Assembly (NCBI RefSeq): GCF_003967355.1
Contig: NZ_BIFH01000014.1
Span: forward strand, 594,442-658,441
Reading direction: 5' to 3'
DNA length: 64,000 nucleotides
Source: Embleya hyalina
GTDB taxonomy: Bacteria > Actinomycetota > Actinomycetes > Streptomycetales > Streptomycetaceae
In this document: positions 8,320 to 18,334 of the stretch, in pieces
Numbering within the stretch: the first letter of the stretch is position 1
Layout: the number at the start of each line of letters is the position of its first letter
Translations under genes and position numbers: made by a program
Notes under the pieces: model-generated
What the model was told of the DNA's origin: nothing
The model's input: the letters and a program-made list of their open reading frames with translations, nothing else
Database searches by the model: none

Positions 8320-9156
8320 GTGGTGAATCGCACGACCGCCGGGACCGGTGCACGTCCGACGGCCGCCCTGCGGCCGTACGTGGACTCGTACGTCGGTTTC
8401 GACCTCCGCGGGTTCCCGGAGGGGGTGCACTGCGGTCCGCCGGGTCGGGGACTCACCACGGTGATCAGCCTGTCGGACCCCTTGGAGGTGGCGACGGGCG
8501 TCGACGACGGGTCGCCGATCACCCGGTACGACAGCGTGGCCTGCGGTCTGCGGAGCCGGTCCGTCGCGATCCATCACAACGGACGGCAGCAGGGTGTACA
8601 GATCTCGCTGACACCGCTCGGCGCCCGGGCCGTCTACGGTATGCCCGCCGCCGGACTCGCCCACCACCTCGTGCCCCTCGACGACCTTCTCGGATCGCTC
8701 GGCGTCGAATTGGTCGACCGGCTCCGAACGGCGACGACGTGGGCGACACGGTTCACCGCACTGGACGAACTGCTCCTTCGAGCCGTCGCACACGGCGCCG
8801 GCGGCGACCGGGCGCACCGGGCGCGCCCCGAGGTGGTCGAGGCGTGGCGCCGGCTCGTCGCCACGCGGGGCCGCGTCCGGGTCGGGGCGGTCGCCGCGGA
8901 ACTCGGCTGGAGCCGCCGTTACCTCACCGACCGGTTTCGCGACGAACTGGGGTTGTCGCCGAAGACCTTCGCCCGAGTCCTGCGCTTCGAGCACGCGCAC
9001 GAACTGGCAACGGCGCGAGCCCCGCTCGCATGGGCCGACGTGGCGACCGCGTCCGGCTACGCCGACCAGGCCCATCTCGTCCGGGACTGGAACGAGTTCA
9101 CGGGCCGATCACCGACGGCCTGGCGTCGCGGCGAAGTCCTCCTCGCGACCGGATAG
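8320..9156 (+). CDS. AraC-family transcriptional regulator
   Basis: About 278 residues. The N-terminal half is a sensor domain of the type found with FDLRGFPEG and PGRGLTTVISL motifs. The C-terminal half has two HTH motifs (VGAVAAELGWSRRYLTDRFRDELG and WADVATASGYADQAHLVRDWNEFTG). A cupin gene starts 83 nt downstream on the same strand and is the obvious candidate target. The start is uncertain: GTG 8320 or 8323 follow GGGGAG closely, and a GTG at 8281 extends the frame without a ribosome site. Confidence 0.85.
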   Translation: MVNRTTAGTGARPTAALRPYVDSYVGFDLRGFPEGVHCGPPGRGLTTVISLSDPLEVATGVDDGSPITRYDSVACGLRSRSVAIHHNGRQQGVQISLTPLGARAVYGMPAAGLAHHLVPLDDLLGSLGVELVDRLRTATTWATRFTALDELLLRAVAHGAGGDRAHRARPEVVEAWRRLVATRGRVRVGAVAAELGWSRRYLTDRFRDELGLSPKTFARVLRFEHAHELATARAPLAWADVATASGYADQAHLVRDWNEFTGRSPTAWRRGEVLLATG

Positions 9157-9239
9157 CCGCCGACCGACCCCCCGTCGACCCGGCCGCTGTTCCCTTTCGT
9201 TCAAGACCACCCGATCGCCGACGCGGCACGATCGTGGGC

Positions 9240-9707
9240 ATGAGACTCCTCAACGACGAACACGACGCCGTCGACCTGCGGACCACCCCCGTGCACCTCG
9301 GGCTGGGATCGAGGGCCAAGCCCATCGAGGGCTTCGCCTGGAACCCGGAGGTGCTCCGGGCATACGGCGCCGCGGCCGCGGCGGACGGCGCCGAGGGCCG
9401 GATGGTGATGATCTTCGACGGCGACGGTCCCGGCGACCACTGGGAGCGCCACCCCGCCGGCGACGAGCTGGTCGTCTGCCTGAGCGGGTCGGTGACGGTC
9501 ATCCGCGACATGGACGGGGTACGCGACCACGTGCGGCTGCGGCCGGGCGAGGCCACCGTCAACCCGGCCGGCGCGTGGCACGTCGTCGACATGGCGGGGC
9601 CGACGTCCATCCTGACCATCACCGCCGGCCTCGGTACCGATCACCACCCGCGCACCGACACCCACCCGAGCGAACACACCGGCACACCCGACGCGGACAC
9701 GCGGTGA
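9240..9707 (+). CDS. small cupin-domain protein
   Basis: A 155-residue single-cupin protein. Metal-site motif 1 is degenerate (HWERHPAGDELVVCLSG) and motif 2 is VNPAGAWHVVDM, so a metal site is likely. The C-terminal tail is low complexity (HHPRTDTHPSEHTGTPDADTR) and probably disordered. It lies downstream of and in the same direction as the AraC regulator, which suggests a regulator/effector pair. The reaction is unknown. No convincing Shine-Dalgarno precedes the ATG. Confidence 0.75.
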   Translation: MRLLNDEHDAVDLRTTPVHLGLGSRAKPIEGFAWNPEVLRAYGAAAAADGAEGRMVMIFDGDGPGDHWERHPAGDELVVCLSGSVTVIRDMDGVRDHVRLRPGEATVNPAGAWHVVDMAGPTSILTITAGLGTDHHPRTDTHPSEHTGTPDADTR

Positions 9708-9920
9708 AGACCCGCGTCGTGTGCCCCGGTGACAGCCTCACCCGCGCACGGAACAGCCGCGGCGCCGAGGTCGTCGACGCCGCCCTGCCGGCCCGGGGCA
9801 CGTAGCGGATGCCGGCCCCGCACGGTCGGCGCGGCCCACCGGGTACGGCGTGGCCGAGTGGGGGTGGCGATCACCGGTACCGGTCCGCTCCCGACGGCCG
9901 GTACCGGTGATCGTCGAGGG

Positions 9921-12650
9921 CTACGTGGTGGGCGTGGTGACGCTCACCGAGGTCTGCCAGATCGCGTATGCCACGCCGTCGGCGCTGCGGTTGAGCACCG
10001 TGGCGTCGATGTTGCTCGTGGTGTCACACGCGGAGTGGTAGCACGCGTCGTACGATCGGCCGGCCTGGCCGCCCCACTTGGCCGCCTGCGCCGAGGACTT
10101 GGTGGCACTGGCACCGGCCGCGTAGCCGGAGGTGGGGATGCCGGCCCGCTGGAAGGAGTAGTCGTCGGAGCGGCCCTGGCCCTCGACGTTCTCCTCGGGA
10201 CGCAGGTTCAGCGTGTCCCAGTACGCCTTGAGCGGCGCGGCGGTGGCCGAGTTGATGTTGTTGACGAAGTAGCCCGCGTTGCGTGAGGCGACCATGTCGA
10301 AGTTGTAGTAGCCCCTGATCGCGGAGCGCTGCGTCGAGGTGAGTTGGCTGACGTAGAACTGCGAGCCCTGGAGGCCCTGTTCCTCGCCGGCCCACCAGCC
10401 GAAGCGCACGTGCTTGGTGAGGGTGGGGTTGGCCCGGGCGAGCGCGAGGGCGTTCTCCAGGAGCGTGGCCGAGCCGGAGCCGTTGTCGTTGATGCCGGGA
10501 CCGGCGCTGACGCCGTCCAGGTGGGCGCCGAACATGACGACCTGGTTGGTGGGGCCGCCGGGCCAGTCGGCGATCAGGTTGTTGGAGCGGTATCGGCAGG
10601 TGGTGCAGACCTGCTCGGACACGGTGAAGCCGGCGGCCTGGAGCTTGCCCTTCACGTAGGCCACCGACGCGGTGTAACCGGGGCTGCCCGCACGGCGGTT
10701 GCCGCCGTTCTGGTTCGCGATCGCGTTGAGCTGGGTCAGGTGCGCCTGGACGTTCGCCACGTTGATGTCGGGCGGCGCCAGGCTCGCGTTGCCGGGACCC
10801 GTGACGGTCAGGGTGTACCGGGCGGTGTGGGTGGCGGTGGGGCTGCTACCGGTGACGGTCACCGGGTAGGTGCCCGCCGGCGCGGTCGAACTCGCCGACA
10901 GGGTCAGCGTCGAGCCGCCCGCCTGGCCGGACGCCGTGCCGAAGGTCGAGGTCACACCGGTGGGCAGACCGCTCGTGGACAGGGTGACGTTCGGCCCCGC
11001 GCCCGCGGTCACGGCCGTGCTCACCGCGGTCGTGATCGAGTCGCCCGGTGTCACGATGCCCGACGGCGAGGTGAAGGCGACCGAGAAGTCGTCGAGGCCC
11101 GAACTCGCGGTGCAGGTGGGGTCACCGGACTGGGCGGGCACGCTGATGGCGTTCCACGCGGCCTTGGTCTTGTTGAACAGACCGCACGTGGGGTCGAGGG
11201 TCTTCGCCGATTTCAGGGTCGCGGTGCGGTACTTCTTGTAGGTCATGCCGCTGGTCTTGAGCAGCATGCCGCCGTAGAAGACCTTGCCGGCCTTCTGGAT
11301 GCCCACGCCGGTGAGCGTGGTGTTGTTGCAGGTGGGGCTGGCGGGCTTGCCACCGCCGGGGTTGGTGCCCTCGGCGAGCAGGTAGAACCAGTGGTTCAGC
11401 GGTCCGGCCGCCGCGTGCTCCTCGGTGTTGGGGATCGACGAGCTGTAGCAGTTCGGGTCGCCGTTGGTGGACGGCTTGTACATGTAGCGGATCGGGCCCT
11501 GGCCCACGAGGTCGACGGTCTCGCCGACGGTGTAGTCGGGGGTGTCGTAGGGCGAGGATTCGTTGGTGTACGCCTCGGTCAGCGCGCCCATGATGTCGCC
11601 GGTGGCCTCGCCCAGGCCGGGCTCGGTGCCGGCGCCGCCGGGCGTGTACTGGTCGATGCCGTGGCCGAACTCGTGGCCCACGACGTCCATCGAGCCGATC
11701 CACTTGTTCGCCTGGTTGTGCCCGATCGAGATGGACGAGCCGTCCCAGTAGGCGTTGACGTCGTTCAGGCCGACCTTGACCGGCCAGCTGCCGCCGTTGC
11801 CGTTGTGGCCGTTGCGCCCGAGCCAGTCCTTGAGCATGTTCCACTGCTTCTGGGCCGCGAACATGACGTCGGCGCAGCCGGTTTCCTTGCTGGAAGCCTG
11901 GCCGTTGCCCCACGAGTCGGTGGACTTGGAGAACACCGTCCCGGTGGAGTAGTCCGCGCAGGACAGACCGGGCCGGCCCGGGTCGCGAAGCGAGTACTTG
12001 GTGCCGGACTTGGTGGTGTCGATCGGGATGTTCGGGCCGTTCCACTGGCTGTTGCCGGTGCCCGCCTTGACGTCGTCGACCTTGTCGAGCACCGTGCCCG
12101 TGCTCGCGTCGACGAACACGTGCAGCCGGCTGGGCGCGGTCGCGGTGCGGCCGACGAGCACGGTCTCCCAGGCGAGATCGCTCCGACCGTCCCTGACCCG
12201 GACGACCAGGCGGTGCGACTCGACCCGGTCCACCGACGCGAGTTCGGCCCTGGAGGTGGCCTCCGCGGCGTCGGCCGTCACGATCGGATGGACCGCGGTG
12301 GATATCTGCGCGTCACTCGCGGACTGGGTCGCGAGGACGCGGCCCTTGCCGTCGGCGAGGACGACGGCGTCGCCGCCGACGACCGGCAGGCCCCGGTAGG
12401 TACGCTCGTAGGCGACGGAGTACAGATCGTCGCTCCACGGCGTCACCGCCTGTCGTTCGTACTGCTCGTCGGGTCCCTTGGCCAGGACGTCCAGGCCGCT
12501 TGCGGCGGCCCGGTCGGCGGCGGAGACGGCCGCCGCCTGCGAGCCGGACGGCGCGGGCGGGTCGGCCGCGGCCGACTGGGTCGCCGCGCCGACGGTGAGG
12601 CCGGCGAGTAAGGCGAGGACTGTCCCGGTGGTGGTCACTCTTCGATTCAT
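9921..12650 (-). CDS. secreted bifunctional metallopeptidase: M4 protease fused to M28 aminopeptidase
   Basis: A 909-residue exported protein. In order: signal peptide (1-29), FTP/PepSY-type propeptide (about 60-185), a thermolysin-like M4 domain with HEFGH (326-330) and third ligand Glu348 in GLGEATGD, an Ig-like Ser/Thr-rich linker (about 510-600), then an M28 domain very like Streptomyces griseus aminopeptidase (about 605-905) with its zinc ligands in [25 protein letters not shown] and CYHSACD. Both sites look intact, so one chain would combine endo- and aminopeptidase activity. ATG 12650 has AGGAG upstream. It is a single gene with no convincing neighbour partner. Confidence 0.92.
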   Translation of the reverse strand: MNRRVTTTGTVLALLAGLTVGAATQSAAADPPAPSGSQAAAVSAADRAAASGLDVLAKGPDEQYERQAVTPWSDDLYSVAYERTYRGLPVVGGDAVVLADGKGRVLATQSASDAQISTAVHPIVTADAAEATSRAELASVDRVESHRLVVRVRDGRSDLAWETVLVGRTATAPSRLHVFVDASTGTVLDKVDDVKAGTGNSQWNGPNIPIDTTKSGTKYSLRDPGRPGLSCADYSTGTVFSKSTDSWGNGQASSKETGCADVMFAAQKQWNMLKDWLGRNGHNGNGGSWPVKVGLNDVNAYWDGSSISIGHNQANKWIGSMDVVGHEFGHGIDQYTPGGAGTEPGLGEATGDIMGALTEAYTNESSPYDTPDYTVGETVDLVGQGPIRYMYKPSTNGDPNCYSSSIPNTEEHAAAGPLNHWFYLLAEGTNPGGGKPASPTCNNTTLTGVGIQKAGKVFYGGMLLKTSGMTYKKYRTATLKSAKTLDPTCGLFNKTKAAWNAISVPAQSGDPTCTASSGLDDFSVAFTSPSGIVTPGDSITTAVSTAVTAGAGPNVTLSTSGLPTGVTSTFGTASGQAGGSTLTLSASSTAPAGTYPVTVTGSSPTATHTARYTLTVTGPGNASLAPPDINVANVQAHLTQLNAIANQNGGNRRAGSPGYTASVAYVKGKLQAAGFTVSEQVCTTCRYRSNNLIADWPGGPTNQVVMFGAHLDGVSAGPGINDNGSGSATLLENALALARANPTLTKHVRFGWWAGEEQGLQGSQFYVSQLTSTQRSAIRGYYNFDMVASRNAGYFVNNINSATAAPLKAYWDTLNLRPEENVEGQGRSDDYSFQRAGIPTSGYAAGASATKSSAQAAKWGGQAGRSYDACYHSACDTTSNIDATVLNRSADGVAYAIWQTSVSVTTPTT

Positions 12651-12879
12651 CGAGGCTCCTGGGGTGGAAGGCAGACCTCGACCACGACACCGACCTGCTG
12701 TCGCGGGCACTCGTGAAGGCCGCGAACGACCGGGCAGGACGGGGTTCGTGCCCGAGCAAGCGAAACACTCACACAGGCGCCCGTGCCGGGCGAAGAGATC
12801 CGGCCGAACCGTCAAATTCCGGGAAACGGACCCTCTTCGGGCGCGGTGCGGCCACGATCGGGCCGGCGCCGCCGACGAG

Positions 12880-13239
12880 TCAGGAATCGGCGTCGGCGTC
12901 GCCCGGGTCGTCGTCGGCTTCGTCCGGGGCGGCGTTCATGAGTTCCAGGTCCGGCGGCGCCAGAGTGGTGGACTCGACCAATCCCGTGAGCAGGTTGTGC
13001 AACAGGGTGTTGTCGCTGGGCACACTTTCCGAATCCCGGTCGTGCAGCAGGGGATACGGGAACGCGGCCCGATCGAGTCGGCCGTCGGGGGAGTCCGGGA
13101 GCCCGGGACGGTCGAAGCGCAGACTCACCTGGATGTCGTCGGTTGTGCTCCGCCAGTCGCAGGCCCAGCCACCGAACGGGGGATCCGGGTTCTTGGCGTC
13201 GATCCCGGGAACGACACCGAATGCCTTGGCATCGAGCAT
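12880..13239 (-). CDS. hypothetical protein, possibly 5'-truncated (DUF3558-like)
   Basis: About 119 residues from the only good start (ATG 13239), but in-frame coding-like sequence continues upstream ([16 protein letters not shown]) to a TAG near 13331 without a start codon. The 'DACAMLD...' opening followed by a GWACDW segment resembles DUF3558-type exported proteins whose mature domain begins this way, so the signal-peptide part may have been lost. The tail is acidic ([14 protein letters not shown]). It could be a gene remnant or a very short real gene. Confidence 0.4.
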   Translation of the reverse strand: MLDAKAFGVVPGIDAKNPDPPFGGWACDWRSTTDDIQVSLRFDRPGLPDSPDGRLDRAAFPYPLLHDRDSESVPSDNTLLHNLLTGLVESTTLAPPDLELMNAAPDEADDDPGDADADS

Positions 13240-13430
13240 GGCGCAGGCGTCCCGATACAGGAGGGAGGGCTTCGGCGGTTGCGGTGAACGCCTGGCGAGT
13301 TCGCCGCGTTCGTGAGTCTGGGTCTGCTACGGGCTCGCCGAGCCGCCCGGCGGCGGCGTTTTTCCGCTCTCGTGTCCTCGAGAAGTCCGGACGTCCGCAC
13401 GACCCGGCCGGTCGGTGTGGCGAAGGGTGT

Positions 13431-14357
13431 TCAACCGCGCAGCGATGCCAGGTAGGGCGCCAGCTTGGCCGTGTTCATCAGCCACATGATCCGGTCGATC
13501 CCCTCGGCGGACACATCGACGGAAAGGAGGGCCACGGCGTCCCCGCCAAAGGAGACGACCACGGCGGGACGACCGTTGGCCTCGACCCACCGCACCTCCG
13601 ATCCGGGCCAGAACCGGGGGGCGAAGGCCACGAGGTACCTGGAGACGTGCGGGCGTCCGACGACCGGGATCCTGGACGCGCCGCGCAGCCCTCCGCCGTC
13701 GCTGTAGCTGACGACATCCGCGGCGAGCACGTTCTCCAGCGCCGCCAGATCACCCTTCTGCGCGGCGGCGAGGAACACCTCCAGGAGCCGGCGGTGATCC
13801 GTCGCGCCGACGCGTTCCCTGCGCTCGGCGGCCAGGTGTTTGCGCCCGCGGCTCACCAGTTGACGGGTGTTCGCCTCGCTCGTCTCCAGGATTCCCGCGA
13901 TCTGCGCGTAGGGGTAGTCGAAGGCTTCGCGCAGGACGTAGGCGGCACGCTCCATCGGGTTCAGCCGCTCCAGCAGGAAGAGCACCGCCAGTTCGACGGC
14001 TTCGGCTCGTTCGGCGCCCACCTGCGGATCCGCGCTGGTGTCGACCGGCTCGGGAAGCCACGGGCCGACGTAGGACTCCCGCCGCACTCTGGCGGACCGG
14101 GCCAGGTTGATGGCCAGACGGGCGGTGACCGTGGTCAGGAACGCCGTCGGGTCGAGGACGTGCGCGCGGTCCGCGTTCTGCCAGCGCAGCCACGCCTCCT
14201 GGACGATGTCCTCCGCCTCCACGGCGCTTCCGAGCACCCGGTACGCGACACCGAAGAGCCTCGGACGCACCGCGAGGAAGTCCCTCGCCGCCCGATCGAG
14301 AGAATCGGCGTCGGGCCCAGCGTGCACGGTTGCCCCCTTCGACTTCGGCGCCGCCAT
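13431..14357 (-). CDS. ECF41-group sigma factor (SigJ-like) with SnoaL-type C-terminal domain
   Basis: A 308-residue protein with sigma region 2 (about 25-95), the GPWLPEP linker motif characteristic of ECF41, region 4 (ERAAYVLREAFDYPYAQIAGIL) and a fused C-terminal SnoaL/NTF2-like domain (about 180-300) that in this group takes the place of an anti-sigma factor. It directs RNA polymerase to a small set of promoters, usually including the neighbouring gene. The divergent metallo-beta-lactamase gene is the likely target here. Start ATG 14357 has GAGG about 9 nt upstream; an in-frame GTG at 14369 overlaps that site. Confidence 0.92.
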   Translation of the reverse strand: MAAPKSKGATVHAGPDADSLDRAARDFLAVRPRLFGVAYRVLGSAVEAEDIVQEAWLRWQNADRAHVLDPTAFLTTVTARLAINLARSARVRRESYVGPWLPEPVDTSADPQVGAERAEAVELAVLFLLERLNPMERAAYVLREAFDYPYAQIAGILETSEANTRQLVSRGRKHLAAERRERVGATDHRRLLEVFLAAAQKGDLAALENVLAADVVSYSDGGGLRGASRIPVVGRPHVSRYLVAFAPRFWPGSEVRWVEANGRPAVVVSFGGDAVALLSVDVSAEGIDRIMWLMNTAKLAPYLASLRG

Positions 14358-14418
14358 GCTACAAGCCACCTCACCGGCGAGGGGCCGGCCGTGGTGACGA
14401 ACTGCGCGGCCGACCGCC

Positions 14419-14451
14419 TGTGACTGTCACAAACCACGGAGCCGTCCGGTC
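14419..14451 (+). promoter_or_regulatory. candidate ECF41 promoter for the metallo-beta-lactamase gene
   Basis: In the divergent intergenic region TGTCACA (14425-14431) matches the -35 reported for ECF41 promoters. After 16 nt comes GGTC (14448-14451), one base from the CGTC -10. The -35 is also the right half of a 13-bp palindrome TGTGACTGTCACA (14419-14431). Transcription would start near 14458, giving a leader of about 70 nt before the ATG at 14528. Confidence 0.45.
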
Positions 14452-14527
14452 CTAGGGGATGACCGGACGTCGTCCCCCATGGCGCCGTCGGTGTCTTCGG
14501 TTCACACGTTCGATGAGGAGAAACACC

Positions 14528-15442
14528 ATGAGCCAGGTCCACCTCGCACACGCCCACGCACCGGGGCACGACGAACCGGTTCCGTCGCGCTACGCGCTGA
14601 GGATCGGCGACATCGACGTGGTCGTGATCAGCGACGGCGTGCTGCCGATCACCACCACGACGCTGGCCACCAACGCCGCCGAGGAGGAACTGGCGGCCTG
14701 GCTCGGCGACATGTTCCTGCCGCCGGAGGTGTGCAACTGGCCGCTGAACGTCGCCGTGGTGCGCAGCGGTGACCGGACCGTCCTCGTCGACGCGGGACTG
14801 GGGACGGAGTTCCCGGGCTTCCCGCGGGCCGGACGGCTGGCCGCGCGACTGGACGCCGCCGGGATCGATCCCGCGTCCGTGACCGACGTGGTGCTCACCC
14901 ACCTGCACATGGACCACATCGGCGGACTGCTCGTCGAGGGGCTGAGGGGCCGGTTGCGTCGGGACCTGCGCGTCCATCTGGCGGCCGCCGAGGCCGAGTT
15001 CTGGGACGCGCCCGACTTCTCCCACACCGTCATGCCGACACCGGTTCCGGACGTGCTGCGCAGGACCGCCGCGCGGTTCCTGGACGTGTACCGCGGCCTG
15101 TTGCGGCCGTTCGAGACGGAGTACGAGGTCGCGCCGGGAGTGGTGATGCAGCGCACCGGCGGGCACACCCCCGGCCACAGCGTCGTCCGCCTGGAGTCCG
15201 GCGGCGATCGGCTGACGTTCGCCGGCGACGCCGTGTTCCAGACCGGGTTCGACAGGCCCGACTGGCACAACGGCTTCGACCACGACCCCGAGGAGGCCGC
15301 CCGCGTCCGGGTCCGCCTCCTGACGGAGCTCGCGCGGAACGGCGGGCAACTCCTCGCCACCCACCTGCCGTTCCCGTCCGCCTGCCACGTGGCGGCCGTC
15401 GGCGACACCTTCCGTTTCGTACCGACCGTCTGGGAGTACTGA
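14528..15442 (+). CDS. metallo-beta-lactamase-fold hydrolase
   Basis: A 304-residue protein with the metal-binding motif HLHMDHIGG, further ligands in GGHTPGHS and FAGD, and His in ATHLPFPS. It belongs to the broad lactonase/quorum-quenching-like MBL group and probably hydrolyses a lactone or other ester. The ATG at 14528 is preceded by GAGGAGAAACACC. It is divergent from the ECF41 sigma gene with a matching promoter between them, so it is probably part of that regulon. Confidence 0.88.
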   Translation: MSQVHLAHAHAPGHDEPVPSRYALRIGDIDVVVISDGVLPITTTTLATNAAEEELAAWLGDMFLPPEVCNWPLNVAVVRSGDRTVLVDAGLGTEFPGFPRAGRLAARLDAAGIDPASVTDVVLTHLHMDHIGGLLVEGLRGRLRRDLRVHLAAAEAEFWDAPDFSHTVMPTPVPDVLRRTAARFLDVYRGLLRPFETEYEVAPGVVMQRTGGHTPGHSVVRLESGGDRLTFAGDAVFQTGFDRPDWHNGFDHDPEEAARVRVRLLTELARNGGQLLATHLPFPSACHVAAVGDTFRFVPTVWEY

Positions 15443-15585
15443 CCGCACCTCGGCCGGCACCCGAAGCCGTCGAACGTGTGCGCACGCGGTGCCGTGCGAA
15501 CGACCCGCGCGCCGCCCGAGCGAGGGCGCGGCGTACGTCGGGCCCGGGTGCGACCCGGGCTCGACGACGGCCGGCCGGGCTTCCC

Positions 15586-15750
15586 TCATGCCCCGCGCAG
15601 GGACGTCCAGGCCACGCTCGCGGTGCCGGCCAGGGAGATCAGCGTGAGCGCGAATGCCGGGGACACGTACAGGTTCAGTCGCAGGTGTCGGCCGACGGTG
15701 AGGTCGAGTCCGCGACGCGGGGTGGAGCGGTCGGTGGTGGGCTTGGTCAT
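15586..15750 (-). CDS. small membrane-type protein
   Basis: A 54-residue protein with a charged N-terminus (MTKPTTDRSTPRRG) and one hydrophobic helix (about LYVSPAFALTLISLAGTASV). The ribosome site GGAGGACCCG directly precedes ATG 15750, which supports it despite its size. No family recognised. Confidence 0.55.
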   Translation of the reverse strand: MTKPTTDRSTPRRGLDLTVGRHLRLNLYVSPAFALTLISLAGTASVAWTSLRGA

Positions 15751-15851
15751 CGGGTCCTCCGGCTCGGATTGTTGCGATTCGGCGAAGTCCCCGGTGGGGG
15801 CGCCGTGATTCCACGATGCCCCTGCGCGGGACGGCCCTTCACGGGTTGGAT

Positions 15852-15888
15852 GTTGTCCGGGGACAACGTCGGGTTGTCCGGCACAACC
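15852..15888. promoter_or_regulatory. paired GTTGTCC palindromes upstream of HTH/membrane protein
   Basis: Two inverted repeats in tandem: GTTGTCCGGGGACAAC (15852-15867) and GGTTGT/ACAACC around CCGGC (15872-15888), ending 12 nt before GTG 15900. A third perfect copy with a 1-nt spacer lies inside the gene (16904-16918). They look like operator sites, possibly for the gene's own N-terminal DNA-binding domain. Confidence 0.5.
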
Positions 15889-15899
15889 GGGGGTGTCGC

Positions 15900-18104
15900 G
15901 TGGGGCGACGGCACGACGACCGGGGGCGGGGAGGCAGGCCGTACGCGCCACCGCCGCGGGGACAGCGGCAGGAAGCCAACGAACTGGCGGCGCTGATGCG
16001 CGGATGGCTCAGGGAACCCGGGCCCGGCAGGGCCCCGCTGAGCGGGGCCGATCTCCGCGGCCGGCTGGTTCCGGAGCACTTCGCGGACCGGAAGGTCCCC
16101 AGCCGCAACGCGGTCTACACCCTCCTCAAGGGGCAGGGCCTGACCTGGGAGTTCGTCGAGGCCGTCGTCGACGTATGCTCCGACGACCACACCACCGGGC
16201 GGCGACGCCTGGACGAGGCCAGGGTGTGGTGGGACCGACTCCACGCCGAGCCGGCCGCACCGGGCCCGGCCCGGGACACCACCGAGGTCGTCCACCTGCA
16301 ACGACGGGTGATCGCCGCCCAGGACGAGATCGCCCTGCTCCACCGGGCGCTGGGGGAGAGCGAACGAGCCCGCGACCGCATGACGCAGGTCGCCCGCTTC
16401 CTGCGGATCGTCGTCCACCAGGCCACCCTGCGCATGGCCGACCTCACCCGCGAGCGCGACGCCCTGCTGACCCGCGACGGCGACGGCGGCCCCGAACTCG
16501 CCCGCCTGCAACGCCGCCTGCACGAGACCGAGGCCGGGCGCGCCGAGGCCCGGGCCCAACGCGAACGCGCCGAACGCGACCGCGACGCCGCCCAGGACAT
16601 CGCCGACCGCCTCGCCCACCAACTCGCCACCCTGCGCCTGGAGGTCGAACGCCTGCGCCGCCGGGGCGAGGCGCCGGCCCGGCCCGAACACGACCCGGCA
16701 CCCGAGGGCGACACGTCGCCGGTCGAGTGGCGGCCGGACCCCGTCGACGACTTCGTCGAGGACGCCCGCGCCGTCCTCGACCGCACCCGCGCCCTCATCG
16801 AGGACGGCGAGAACACCCTCCGCGCCACCCGCGAACACCTGCACGATCCGGCCGGGGAAGAGTCCGACCCCACCGTCGTCGCCGGCGAGGTCGTCGACGA
16901 GATGTTGTCCGGGACAACCCCGAACAACCCCGCCACCAGCCCCGGGACCGACATCGTCCGCAGCGCCGACCACCACGGCCCGGCCATTCCGGATCTGCGC
17001 ACGGATCCCCGGAGGTTCGCCGCCTACCTGAAACACCTGCGCCGTACCGGCCGGGATGCCGTCGCCGATCGGGTCATCGTGGTGGTCGCCGAACCGGTGT
17101 CCGAGCTCGAAGCCCCGGTCGGCGAGTACGTGCTGCGAGTCCTGGGCAAGTCCCGCCCCGCCGACGCCGCCGTCCTCGGCCTGCTCGCCGAGGCGGCCGG
17201 TGGTACACCGCCTCCCGCGGCGCTCCTGCGGCGCGCCGCCCGCAAGGCGACGGACCGGGAACTGCCGAACCTGCTGGGCGCGAGCGAGCGACCCCCGCGC
17301 CGGGCGGCCAAGACCGAGATCCTGAGAGCGATCGCTCGGCGCCCACCCGCGCGGGTGCCTCCGTACAGCCGCCTCACGAGCACCTTCCTGGTCGCCCTGC
17401 TCGTGGCGGGAGGGGCCCTGAGGACCGTCCCCGACGACGCCTCGGGCGGGGGTGACGCCGGCCTGATCCTCCTCGGCGTGACCGCCTTCCTCGCCGGCTG
17501 GGCGTGCCTGTCGATCATGCTGGTGGGCCTCGTCCGCGTCGCCGTCCTGCGTGTCGCGCGCCTTCCGACCTGGGTCGGAGCGTGTCGGACCCTCCACGAC
17601 GCGGGCCGCGCGGACGACGTGCGCGCGATCCTGCGCGCCATGCCCAAACGACGGCACGCGGATGTCAGACGAGCACTCGCCGGCGGACCGCTTGCTCCGT
17701 ACCGGCACCTCGTCGCTCCCCGGGCACCACGAGGGCTCGGCCCGCCGCGACTGTGGCTCGGGCCGCAGCCCCCTTACGGGGAGGAGGGATCCTTCCGGCT
17801 CCTCGCACCCACGCTCGTCCTCGTACCCGTCCTCTTCGCGGCGCGATCGGCCGATTGGATCGTCGCGCTCGTCTTCGCCGCGGGCACCGCTTCGCTCACG
17901 TTCCTCCTCCTCGCCGCACGCCCGCGACCGGACCGTACCTGGTGGTACGGATTCGCCCGACAAAACCCTGCCCGGCAAAACCCCGCCCGGCGAAACCCTG
18001 CCCGACAAAACCCCGCCGGCCACGACCCGACCCGGCTCCGACAACCCGCCCGCACACCCGATCCGGACACCGGTCCCGCCGGAACACCGCCGCAGCCTCC
18101 CTGA
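15900..18104 (+). CDS. large HTH-like / coiled-coil / membrane protein
   Basis: A 734-residue protein. Residues about 20-95 form a small helical domain seen at the N-terminus of many streptomycete regulators (ANELAALMRGWLREPG, then NAVYTLLKGQGLTWEFVEAVVDVC). A long charged coiled coil follows (about 120-250), then a mixed region. Two pairs of hydrophobic helices lie near 490-550 and 630-670, and the tail carries an NPARQ repeat. The GTG at 15900 is chosen because GGGGG lies 7 nt upstream and the palindromes at 15852-15888 then fall in the promoter. It may be a membrane-anchored regulator or structural protein; function unknown. Confidence 0.7.
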   Translation: MGRRHDDRGRGGRPYAPPPRGQRQEANELAALMRGWLREPGPGRAPLSGADLRGRLVPEHFADRKVPSRNAVYTLLKGQGLTWEFVEAVVDVCSDDHTTGRRRLDEARVWWDRLHAEPAAPGPARDTTEVVHLQRRVIAAQDEIALLHRALGESERARDRMTQVARFLRIVVHQATLRMADLTRERDALLTRDGDGGPELARLQRRLHETEAGRAEARAQRERAERDRDAAQDIADRLAHQLATLRLEVERLRRRGEAPARPEHDPAPEGDTSPVEWRPDPVDDFVEDARAVLDRTRALIEDGENTLRATREHLHDPAGEESDPTVVAGEVVDEMLSGTTPNNPATSPGTDIVRSADHHGPAIPDLRTDPRRFAAYLKHLRRTGRDAVADRVIVVVAEPVSELEAPVGEYVLRVLGKSRPADAAVLGLLAEAAGGTPPPAALLRRAARKATDRELPNLLGASERPPRRAAKTEILRAIARRPPARVPPYSRLTSTFLVALLVAGGALRTVPDDASGGGDAGLILLGVTAFLAGWACLSIMLVGLVRVAVLRVARLPTWVGACRTLHDAGRADDVRAILRAMPKRRHADVRRALAGGPLAPYRHLVAPRAPRGLGPPRLWLGPQPPYGEEGSFRLLAPTLVLVPVLFAARSADWIVALVFAAGTASLTFLLLAARPRPDRTWWYGFARQNPARQNPARRNPARQNPAGHDPTRLRQPARTPDPDTGPAGTPPQPP
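17961..18020 (+). repeat. 4 x 15-bp tandem repeat inside coding region
   Basis: Four imperfect copies of CAAAACCCTGCCCGG encode the repeating pentapeptide (Q/R)NPAR near the C-terminus of the membrane protein. Its A-tracts stand out in this GC-rich gene. Copy number could vary between strains. Confidence 0.85.
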
Positions 18105-18334
18105 CCCGAGCGCAAGGAATCCGGCCTCCCTTCGTCCTGCCGATGGCAAGACCGCCGACGGTCGGCCGATCGGCCCCGGCGGCGGATCCCCCTGGTACCC
18201 GCGGCGGGGTCTTCGCGCCGCATTCTCGTGCGATCGGCGTCGGCTCGCAGCGGCTCGCCGCGTGAACGCCGGCGTTCGGGGGCAATGCGGACGTCGGCCT
18301 TCAGCGTGCGGCGCGTGTGGCCGACGGCATAAGC

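Noticed and set aside
10344-12611. Very long plus-strand frame opposite the M4-M28 peptidase
   Set aside because: It mirrors a well-supported reverse-strand gene, has no recognisable domains and is an effect of high GC content.
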